11,269 nucleotides of DNA. Source: an uncultured Anaerococcus sp. (lineage in GTDB: Bacteria > Bacillota > Clostridia > Tissierellales > Peptoniphilaceae). A program made the position numbers and the translations under genes. This document shows positions 1 through 4,937 of the stretch, one piece after another. The stretch is from assembly GCF_943912825.1 (NCBI RefSeq), contig NZ_CALTUX010000046.1:1-11269 (forward strand). Direction: 5' to 3'. The notes below the pieces were generated by a model. It did not search any database and was not told the DNA's origin. It was given only the letters and a program-made list of their open reading frames with translations. How positions within the stretch are numbered: position 1 is the first letter of the stretch; each line of letters starts with the position of its first letter.

Positions 1-168
1 TTCTTCTGCTAATTTTTTATCTTGTTCAGCTGAAGCAGCTTCCCAACCAGCTTGCCATGAATCATCATATCCATTCCATCCACTATCTTCTTGAGCATTA
101 GCAACTGATGCACCACCTAGTACAAGACCTGCTGATAGGGCTACTGCTAATATTTTATTTGTTTTCAT
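1..168 (-). CDS. Secreted protein, N-terminal part only (runs off the window)
   Basis: Fifty-six codons are visible before the window ends; the 3' part of the gene lies to the left. The start is well supported: a GGAGG at 175-179 lies 6 nt before the ATG. The product opens with a classical Sec signal peptide: K2/K5, a hydrophobic core at about residues 6-19, and an A-N-A cleavage site after residue 25. The visible mature part is acidic and aromatic (QEDSGWNGYDDSW...), with four Trp within about 15 residues, and then becomes Ala/Glu/Lys-rich, possibly the beginning of a helical region. The signal peptide is seen; export is inferred. I do not recognise the family. It could be a small secreted protein or the N-terminus of a larger wall-anchored one. 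Confidence 0.8.
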   Translation of the reverse strand, partial: MKTNKILAVALSAGLVLGGASVANAQEDSGWNGYDDSWQAGWEAASAEQDKKLAEE

Positions 169-211
169 TTTATACCTCCGAAATGTTCAAATAGTTATTT
201 CTTATACCTAC

Positions 212-240
212 ATTGTATCTCCTTTATAAGGATAAATCAA
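212..240 (-). promoter_or_regulatory. Sigma-A-type promoter of the secreted-protein gene
   Basis: Read leftward, a -35 TTGATT (235-240) is separated by exactly 17 bp from a -10 TACAAT (212-217, 5 of 6 consensus). A start site near 205 would give a 5' UTR of about 37 nt that includes the GGAGG. Position and spacing fit well; it is not experimentally known. Confidence 0.6.
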
Positions 241-448
241 TAGTAATATGTGGAAAATGTGTAATTTATTTTATAGACTCTAAATTATATATGTTTTAAA
301 AGATGATAAGCTTGAAATCATCGCTTTATCCTTATTCATATTTAGTAATTCATTACTTTTTTTATAATGATTTTGAATATTTATGGATTATTGTTCTTGG
401 GTTGGTATTGACTTCTTACCATTGCTTCAGGCATGTCTCCTAGAGCCA

Positions 449-479
449 CGTAAACATGCCTTGATTTGGCATGTTTACG
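449..479. repeat. Perfect 12-bp inverted repeat (hairpin)
   Basis: Arms 449-460 (cgtaaacatgcc) and 468-479 are perfect reverse complements around the 7-nt loop ttgattt. A third partial copy, ggcatgt at 430-436, could pair with the left arm (acatgcc, 454-460) instead, so two alternative hairpins are possible. There is no T-tract on either side, so this is not a standard terminator. Confidence 0.7.
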
Positions 480-480
480 C

Positions 481-527
481 CGAATGATAGCGCAGGAGCG
501 CGGAGAGCTTCGTAGAAGCGACATTCG
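481..527. other. Three-way-junction-like palindromic structure
   Basis: A 6-bp outer stem, cgaatg (481-486) with cattcg (522-527), encloses two small hairpins: gcgc/gcgc with loop agga (490-501) and gcttc/gaagc with loop gta (507-519). The linkers are 3, 5 and 2 nt. It begins 1 nt after the 12-bp hairpin at 449-479. It could be part of a structured RNA or a palindromic repeat element; no known RNA family is recognised. Confidence 0.45.
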
Positions 528-646
528 TGCGGGCTTTCCACGTTGGTCGATGCAAGGGAGTGTGGGAATCTCTTGAGCTTCCTTTCGAGCTTCGCTCGAC
601 CACTCCGTGGGGCTTCTCTATGCGCCGGAGGGGCGGACCCCTTATC

Positions 647-803
647 TCGAGCTTGTCGAGAGACCTATTAGTACCGCTTGGGTGTTTATTTTACTTTGAG
701 CAGCTATTAGCTAAGCTTTTTATCTCTTTGAATATTTATGGATTAGTGTTCTTGGTTTATTTTTGACTTCTCACCATTCCTTTAGGCTTCTCGACAAGCT
801 CGA
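647..803. repeat. 15-bp inverted repeats bracketing 127 bp
   Basis: The sequence tcgagcttgtcgaga at 647-661 is repeated exactly in inverted orientation at 789-803. The left arm is itself a small palindrome (ctcga/tcgag). The arms enclose 662-788, which includes the head of duplication unit 2. I see no target-site duplication and no coding capacity inside, so calling this a transposon-like element would be speculation. Confidence 0.55.
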
Positions 804-1116
804 AGCAAGGGAAGTTGTAGTATTAAGCTAATAACGATGTAAGTACAAAGCCCTCTATACACAGAACCATGAGGCCCTCTACGAGCCGGACTGGCTTGCC
901 CTCGCAAAGCTCGAAATGGGGAGAATGGTGGGAAGTTTTATAAGCTTCCTTTCGAGCTGCGCTCGACCATTCCGTGGGGCTCCTCTACGCGCCGGGCAGG
1001 CTTGCTTCGAGCTGCGCTCGAGTGCTCCGCACGGGCCCTCCATGAGCCGGGCAGGCTTATTTCGAGCTTCGCTCGACCACTCCGTGGAGGCCGCTCCACG
1101 AGCCGCGGGGGCTTGC
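727..1116. repeat. Diverged tandem duplication, unit 2
   Basis: Collinear with unit 1: its 61-bp head is 727-787, and its 945-995 block matches 578-628. A degenerate half-copy of the 55-bp GC-rich motif is visible around 866-900. Unit 2 is extended on its right by three tandem copies of that motif, which run to within 4 bp of the rlmH stop codon. The simplest reading is segmental duplication followed by local repeat expansion; this is inference. Confidence 0.6.
951..1116. repeat. Three tandem 55-bp GC-rich repeats
   Basis: Copies begin at 951, 1006 and 1061, each opening with ttcgagctkcgctcga, and are 55, 55 and 56 bp long. Each copy opens with a 6-bp stem tcgagc/gctcga around a 3-nt loop. 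The third also forms cgtgga/tccacg (about 1083-1100). A single related copy starts at 584 inside duplication unit 1, and a half-copy lies near 866-900. The array stops 3 bp before the rlmH stop codon at 1120. Copies differ by substitutions, so this is an old array. It is not a CRISPR: there are no unique spacers and the whole period is related sequence. Confidence 0.75.
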
Positions 1117-1119
1117 TTC

Positions 1120-1602
1120 TTATTTATGATAAGGTTCCCCGCTTATTATCCTGTGGGCCCTGTAGATTTGTTCTAGTAGGATTACTCTCATTAGTTGGTG
1201 GGGGTAGGTCATTTTGCCGAAGGAGAGTCTGTAGTTGGATCTTTTTAATACATTTGCTCCTAGGCCGTTTGATCCGCCTATTACTAGGACTAGGTCACGG
1301 CCCCCTCCTTCTATTTTTTCTTTTTGGATTAGCTTTGCAAATTCTATGCTATCTAGGGCCTTGCCCCCTATTTCTAGGGTGATGACGAAGGAATCTTCTT
1401 TAATTTTTGCTAGGATTTTTTCGCCTTCTTTTTCTTTTATAAGGTCAATTTCCTTGTCTGATAGGTTTTCTGCTGCCTTTTGGTCTGGGACTTCTACTAT
1501 TTCTAGCTTGTTGTAGGCTGTCATTCTTTTTAGGTACTCATCTAGGGCCTGTCTATAGAATTTCTCCTTTATTTTGCCTACTGCTACTATTTTTATCAGC
1601 AT
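1120..1602 (-). CDS. rlmH: 23S rRNA (pseudouridine1915-N3)-methyltransferase RlmH
   Basis: This 160-residue protein matches the usual RlmH length (about 155-160). RlmH is a SPOUT-class, trefoil-knot enzyme that uses S-adenosylmethionine to methylate pseudouridine 1915 in helix 69 of 23S rRNA on assembled ribosomes. Visible family marks are the N-terminal IVAVGKIKEKFYRQA segment, the SAM-binding knot loop VIGGSNG (107-113), the LSFGKMTYPHQLMRVILLEQIYRA stretch (127-149, given here only as a landmark) and the C-terminal GEPYHK ending that contacts substrate. The ATG overlaps the TAA of the upstream ATP-cone gene by one base (TAATG) and has no clear ribosome binding site of its own, so translation is probably coupled. 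No ordinary terminator follows; the stop abuts the GC-rich repeat array. The assignment is firm. Confidence 0.95.
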   Translation of the reverse strand: MLIKIVAVGKIKEKFYRQALDEYLKRMTAYNKLEIVEVPDQKAAENLSDKEIDLIKEKEGEKILAKIKEDSFVITLEIGGKALDSIEFAKLIQKEKIEGGGRDLVLVIGGSNGLGANVLKRSNYRLSFGKMTYPHQLMRVILLEQIYRAHRIISGEPYHK

Positions 1603-2018
1603 TAGTTTTGATCTTTGGTGTAGGAATCAAAGGAGTCTCTGATTTTTGAAAAGCCTTCTTCTGCTAGGACTTGTAGGACTATGTCTTTGATGTCTGTTGT
1701 CCTGTGGACTCTTTGGTTTTCTACGTGCTCATTGCCTGTCAAGAGTTTTTTGCCGATATCTTTTAGTATCATAGTTATGTCTGATTGATTTAGCTGCATA
1801 TCTGACCTAGCTGCTGCATTTTTGATTGACCTGGCTATTTTGTCTGGGTCATATTTTTCTAGGTTGCCTGATCTTTTGACTACATATTCATCCTTACCAT
1901 TTATCATTGCCATGATTTGATCAAGAGGCAAGTTCTTTATGATTTGACCTAGGTCTAGGTCTCCTATGTTGTTATTTTTCAAAAAGTCGCCTAATAATTT
2001 TAAAATATTTTCTGTCAT
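1602..2018 (-). CDS. Stand-alone ATP-cone domain protein
   Basis: A 138-residue protein whose residues about 44-131 form an ATP-cone domain (the nucleotide-sensing fold of NrdR and of ribonucleotide reductase N-termini): YVVKRSGNLEKYDPDKIARSI is the typical entry (VxKRdGxxexfdxxKI), followed by helices ending in ...VLAEEGFSKIRDSF. The N-terminal 43 residues are helical and unlike the Cys4 zinc ribbon of NrdR, and no reductase domain follows, so this is neither NrdR nor a reductase. It probably binds ATP/dATP; any role in nucleotide or rRNA metabolism is inferred. A good Shine-Dalgarno (AAGGAAGGT, 7-15 nt upstream) supports the ATG at 2016-2018. It overlaps rlmH by 1 nt, so the two are co-transcribed. 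I see no convincing promoter in the AT-rich 2019-2166 region. Confidence 0.8.
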   Translation of the reverse strand: MTENILKLLGDFLKNNNIGDLDLGQIIKNLPLDQIMAMINGKDEYVVKRSGNLEKYDPDKIARSIKNAAARSDMQLNQSDITMILKDIGKKLLTGNEHVENQRVHRTTDIKDIVLQVLAEEGFSKIRDSFDSYTKDQN

Positions 2019-2166
2019 AATTACCTTCCTTATTTATTTTCTTCTTACTTGTTTTATACCCAAAATTTCTTACTTTTATTTTGTATATTTTTGCAGACGA
2101 AATTTATTCCTATGAATTTTGCAATAATTTATGATTTATTCCCAGTACTTTTACAAAATTGGTCAT

Positions 2167-2190
2167 AAAAAAAGACCCGAAGGTCTCTTT
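2167..2190 (-). terminator. Rho-independent terminator of the metallopeptidase gene
   Basis: On the minus strand, agacc-TTCG-ggtct (2173-2186) forms a stem closed by the very stable C(UUCG)G tetraloop and runs straight into seven T (2167-2173). It starts right at the ancestral stop codon (2190-2192) of the zinc metallopeptidase. This supports the idea that the full-length reading frame, not the truncated one, is the ancestral gene. Confidence 0.85.
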
Positions 2191-3044
2191 TATAAGTCAC
2201 TTGGGTCTAGCTTGAAGGTGTCCCATTCTGATAGGTCGCCTGCTTTAAAGCCTTTTTGGTACCAACGGCTTCTTTGCTCGCTTGTGCCGTGGGTGTAGGA
2301 TTCTGGGACTACATAGCCCTGGCCTTTCTTTTGGATAGTGTCATCTCCTATGGCCCAGGCTGTGGATATGGCTTCGTCTATATCGCCTTCTTCTAGGTAG
2401 CCTTTTTTGTGTTAGTAGCTTGCTACTACTCCTGCAAGATAGTCTGCCTGGAGCTCTAGTCTGACTGTGAGGGCGTTTCTTTCCTTTTCTGGGAGTTTTT
2501 GCATGAGTTTTTGGTATTGGTCCATGATGCCTGTGACATTTTGGACGTGGTGGCCGATTTCATGGCTTATGACGTAGGAGACTATGAAATCTCCATTTTT
2601 GGCCCCAAAATCATTGACCAGGCTATTGAAAAATGACAGATCCATGTAAACCTTATTATCTCTTGAGCAATAAAAGGGTCCAGTCCCTGACTGGGCAAAG
2701 CCGCATCCTGTATTGATTGCATCTTTGAATATATCCATCTGGGCTGGCTTGTAGTCGATTCCTTCCTTGGCCAGAATTTCTGTCCAGGCGTCTTCTGTAT
2801 CAGCTAAGACTACTGCCGAATATTCATAAAGGTCTTTTTCTGCCTGGGTCATGACATATTCTTCTTGCTGGGTCTGTGGGGCTGTCTTTGTTGTAGATTC
2901 AAGGGCTGCAAATGGGTCTCCTGTCATTAAAAATATAACTAGGGCAAGGATTAGCCCTCCCCCACCAATGGCCAGGCCTCCTCGGCCACCACCACGGCCA
3001 GCATTATTTATATTTCCACTCTGTCTTCTACCTCTCCATTTCAT
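2190..3044 (-). pseudogene. YpfJ-type neutral zinc metallopeptidase, interrupted by an in-frame stop
   Basis: The frame reads 210 codons, meets TAA at 2412-2414, then continues in the same frame for 73 well-conserved codons to a TAA at 2190-2192; the full length of 284 codons fits the family. Visible features in order: a basic, Gly-rich cytoplasmic N-terminus (MKWRGRRQSG...), a membrane anchor at about 24-41, a Cys pair (C114, C126), HEIGH zinc motif (161-165), and RLELQAD with the likely third ligand E197. The segment after the stop carries EEGDIDEAI, AIGDD, GYVVPESYTHGTSEQR and WYQKGFKAGDL, all family signatures. The Shine-Dalgarno AAGGAG supports the ATG. The break is a nonsense codon, not a frameshift; TAC to TAA would be one change. 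The 210-residue fragment keeps the zinc ligands but lacks the C-terminal region, so activity is doubtful. A sequencing error cannot be excluded. Confidence 0.85.
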
Positions 3045-3062
3045 AAAATTCTCCTTTTTCTT

Positions 3063-3092
3063 TATATAATGTTAATACCCAAATGTAGGCAA
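3063..3092 (-). promoter_or_regulatory. Probable promoter of the metallopeptidase gene
   Basis: Read leftward, TTGCCT (3087-3092) and TATATA (3063-3068) are 18 bp apart, each 4 of 6 consensus. This gives a short 5' UTR that includes the AAGGAG. It is a moderate match only. Confidence 0.4.
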
Positions 3093-3111
3093 TTTAATTT
3101 AGCCTTATCTT

Positions 3112-3146
3112 TAATCTTTAAAACTTATTTGGCCCTTTAAAGATTA
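3112..3146. promoter_or_regulatory. 11-bp inverted repeat between divergent genes (candidate operator)
   Basis: Arms 3112-3122 (taatctttaaa) and 3136-3146 are perfect reverse complements with a 13-nt gap. The repeat sits upstream of both -35 regions in the 164-bp gap between the divergent metallopeptidase and aspartic-protease-like genes. There is no T-tract, so terminator function is unlikely. A binding site for a regulator of both genes is a reasonable but unproven reading. Confidence 0.45.
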
Positions 3147-3148
3147 GC

Positions 3149-3203
3149 TTTATACTTTAGTCAAGTTTAAGGTATAATATAAGAAATTACAGATACAAAG
3201 GAG
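3149..3203 (+). promoter_or_regulatory. Promoter and ribosome binding site of the rightward gene
   Basis: A perfect -10 TATAAT (3173-3178) lies 18 bp after TTTATA (3149-3154, 4 of 6). It is followed by AAAGGAG (3197-3203), 5 nt before the ATG at 3209. The start codon choice is therefore firm. Confidence 0.65.
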
Positions 3204-3208
3204 AGAAC

Positions 3209-3985
3209 ATGAATTTTTCATTAGTTCCAATAGCAGATAAGAAATTTTTAAACTTCATCTACCTGGGCCTAGGCTCAAAGGGTAAGAGCCTTATTGCCCT
3301 CTTTAACACCAGGGGCAATACCATGATCAAGGAATCAGTGGCTAAGGACCTTGAAATAGAGATGATTGATAAGGACTACATAGACGAAAAAAAGACCTAC
3401 AAGAGGGCCTTTCTAGGCGAGCTTCTTATAGGTGGTCTAAAATTAAATAGGGTGCCAGTTCTAATTGGCAAGGATTCGGTCTTTGACATAGGCCATGATC
3501 CAATGGGCAATACCAACGACTGCGACATGGTCCTAGGCTGGAATATTATCAGTCAATTTGCCTGGAGGGGAAATTTGGCCGAGGGTAGGTTTGAAGTCCA
3601 AACTTCTGATTTTACCAAAGCAAGCGGAAAGAAGACCAACCAACCAATCCTAAATATTGGCCTAGGTGATAAAATTATAAAGGCTGCCATAGACTCATCC
3701 AGACCTTTAACTATAGTTTCTGAATCTATCAGCAAGGAAGTAGTCGCAGCTGACCCAGACCTTGCAAAGACTATGGATATGATGGGAGAAGCTACTGATG
3801 ATGTAACTTACCTCAACAGATTTAGCTTTAAAATCGACAATAAGAATGTGAAAATCCAATCAGTATCAATTGATGCTGACCTAAATGATAAAGATATCCA
3901 AGTTGTCTTTGGTGCTGACCTTTTAAGGCAAACAAAATGGTCAATCTACGGCCCATCTGCCTTTATCAAGCTAGAAAATTATTAA
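3209..3985 (+). CDS. Retropepsin-like (clan AA) two-lobed protein, catalytic motifs degenerate
   Basis: A 258-residue cytoplasmic-looking protein without signal peptide or membrane segment. It reads as two similar halves. Lobe 1 has LIALFNTRGNTMIKESVAK (about 28-46) and later MVLGWNII (107-114); lobe 2 has IKAAIDSSRPLTIVSESIS (about 157-175) and later VVFGADLL (232-239). Each pair resembles the retropepsin layout: a hydrophobic strand, D-T/S-G-type turn and following helix, then the hhG-x-D/N-hL signature. The expected catalytic motif is N33-T-R-G in lobe 1 (Asp replaced by Asn) and D162-S-S in lobe 2 (Gly replaced). If the fold is right, an ordinary two-Asp mechanism is unlikely; it may be a binding or regulatory derivative. 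The gene is the only one on this strand, is divergent from the broken metallopeptidase and has its own promoter and terminator. The fold is inferred from motifs alone; otherwise it is a conserved hypothetical. Confidence 0.6.
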   Translation: MNFSLVPIADKKFLNFIYLGLGSKGKSLIALFNTRGNTMIKESVAKDLEIEMIDKDYIDEKKTYKRAFLGELLIGGLKLNRVPVLIGKDSVFDIGHDPMGNTNDCDMVLGWNIISQFAWRGNLAEGRFEVQTSDFTKASGKKTNQPILNIGLGDKIIKAAIDSSRPLTIVSESISKEVVAADPDLAKTMDMMGEATDDVTYLNRFSFKIDNKNVKIQSVSIDADLNDKDIQVVFGADLLRQTKWSIYGPSAFIKLENY

Positions 3986-3990
3986 TCTTT

Positions 3991-4065
3991 AGACTCTTGC
4001 AAAAAAATACCCCAAGCTTAGAATTTCTAAGACTGGGGTGGCCTTTGCAAGGGTCTTTTTATTTT
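3991..4065 (+). terminator. Outer arm of nested bidirectional terminator (rightward gene)
   Basis: agactcttgcaaa (3991-4003) pairs with tttgcaagggtct (4044-4056) with one G.U, enclosing a second hairpin, and is followed by a T-rich run (4056-4065). It lies 5 bp after the stop of the aspartic-protease-like gene. The convergent uppP stop codon (4059-4061) lies inside its T-run. Confidence 0.8.
4001..4038 (-). terminator. Inner arm of nested bidirectional terminator (uppP operon)
   Basis: On the minus strand cccca/tgggg (4010-4014 with 4034-4038) and cttag/ctaag (4017-4021 with 4027-4031) form one stem with a small internal loop. Immediately after it comes T-A-T7 (4001-4009). It therefore terminates the leftward operon, while the outer stem serves the rightward gene. 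Confidence 0.8.
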
Positions 4066-4937
4066 ATTATTAAGAAATATCCAAGGACTAGGATTCCTAA
4101 AATTATCCTGTAGATGCCAAATGGGATGAAGTCGTTGTTTTTGACATAAGTTAGGAATTTCTTGATTACTGCATAGGCCACTATGAAAGATAGGACCATG
4201 CCGAGGGCTATTAAAAACCACTCATAGCCTGAAAAGCCCGCTAGGTTTTTGACTAGTTTTAGGGCTGTGGCTCCTAGCATAGTTGGGATGGCTAGGAAGA
4301 AGGAAAATTCTGCCGCAGCAGGTCTTGATAGGCCAAGGACTAGGCCACCAATTATTGTGGCTGCTGACCTAGATGTGCCAGGAATCATTGCCAAGCACTG
4401 GAAAAATCCGATAGCAAGGACAATCTTATAAGGCACATCTGCCAGGCTCTCATAGGCGAAGGCCTCCTTGCCCCTATTTTTCCTTTCTATTAGGATGATT
4501 ATAAGGCCCCAAATTACCAGCATGGCTGCCACTGTGATTGGGTTAAAGAGGTACTTATCAATCAAATCATCAAAGAGGAGACCTAAGACCATGGCTGGTA
4601 GGACTCCTACTATTACCTTAGTCCAAAGTCTTATGGTTTGGCCATCTGGATGGGTTAAGATAAAGTAGGCCTTAGACTGGCCATTTAATTTTTCATAATT
4701 TCTTGGGAGGGAAATTTTCCCTTTAGACCAAGGATTGAGCTTGTGAAAGTAAATCACAACTACTGAAAGGATGGCTCCCAGTTGGATTATGACATTAAAG
4801 GCATTTGAAAAGCCTTCTGGCTCTAGTTTTACAAATTGGTTGACAAGAATTAGGTGGCCAGTGGATGAGACTGGCAAAAATTCTGTAACCCCTTCTACTA
4901 TAGAAAGGATTAGGACTTTGATTAGGTCGATTATCAT
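4059..4937 (-). CDS. uppP: Undecaprenyl-diphosphatase UppP (BacA family)
   Basis: This integral membrane enzyme of 292 residues dephosphorylates undecaprenyl diphosphate to the monophosphate lipid carrier used in peptidoglycan and wall-polymer synthesis; its activity also gives low-level bacitracin resistance. The two family motifs are present: EGVTEFLPVSSTGHL (15-29; catalytic-site E15, E19 and H28) and PGTSRSAATIIGG (186-198; R190). Both lie in re-entrant or membrane segments, and the rest is about eight hydrophobic helices. The length of 292 is slightly above the common 265-285. The start at 4935-4937 overlaps the upstream thiolase gene stop in an ATGA, and a strong GGAGG lies 7 nt before it, inside that gene. 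It is the last gene of a four-gene operon. The assignment is firm. Confidence 0.96.
   Translation of the reverse strand: MIIDLIKVLILSIVEGVTEFLPVSSTGHLILVNQFVKLEPEGFSNAFNVIIQLGAILSVVVIYFHKLNPWSKGKISLPRNYEKLNGQSKAYFILTHPDGQTIRLWTKVIVGVLPAMVLGLLFDDLIDKYLFNPITVAAMLVIWGLIIILIERKNRGKEAFAYESLADVPYKIVLAIGFFQCLAMIPGTSRSAATIIGGLVLGLSRPAAAEFSFFLAIPTMLGATALKLVKNLAGFSGYEWFLIALGMVLSFIVAYAVIKKFLTYVKNNDFIPFGIYRIILGILVLGYFLIIK

Larger units (their letters stand above)
372..726. repeat. Diverged tandem duplication, unit 1
   Basis: The unit begins with a 61-bp block (372-432, tttgaatatttatggatta...) that recurs at 727-787 with 53 of 61 identical positions and no gaps. A second conserved block within it, 578-628, matches 945-995 at 47 of 51 positions. 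The offset grows from 355 to 367 bp, so the two units are collinear copies with small indels. Between the blocks the copies differ: unit 1 carries its own hairpin and three-way-junction-like structure (449-527). The function is unknown; orientation is arbitrary because no strand-specific signal is clear. Confidence 0.65.
241..1119. other. Gene-free intergenic stretch with sharp AT-to-GC change
   Basis: No credible protein gene lies here. The first part (241-371) is extremely AT-rich: the block 241-300 has only 10 G/C in 60. It holds short palindromes, gatgat/atcatc at 302-322 and a weak AGTAA/TTACT hairpin followed by six T at 344-363, which may be a poor terminator. From about 430 it becomes a GC-rich mosaic of inverted and direct repeats; the first 55-bp repeat at 951-1005 has about 38 G/C in 55. 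Short open frames inside it (527-766, 916-1176, 1002-1382) are Arg/Ser/Pro/Leu-rich, lack ribosome binding sites and follow the repeats, so I treat them as chance. The individual repeats are listed separately. Confidence 0.75.

Noticed and set aside
302..363. Terminator hairpins at 302-322 and 344-363
   Set aside because: Stems are only 5-6 bp and AT-rich, and no rightward gene precedes them.
647..803. Insertion sequence or MITE bounded by the 15-bp inverted repeats
   Set aside because: There is no transposase, no visible target-site duplication, and the arms are themselves palindromic, so they need not be element ends.
951..1116. CRISPR array
   Set aside because: The whole 55-bp period is repeated with substitutions; there are no constant repeats separated by unique spacers and no cas genes.
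527..1382. Rightward open frames at 527-766, 916-1176 and 1002-1382
   Set aside because: They lie in the GC-rich repeats or run into the antisense of rlmH, lack ribosome binding sites and have low-complexity Arg/Ser/Leu/Pro composition produced by the repeat sequence.
2190..2414. Frameshift explanation for the split metallopeptidase
   Set aside because: The downstream 73 codons are in exactly the same frame (2412 minus 2190 is 222, divisible by 3), so it is a nonsense codon.
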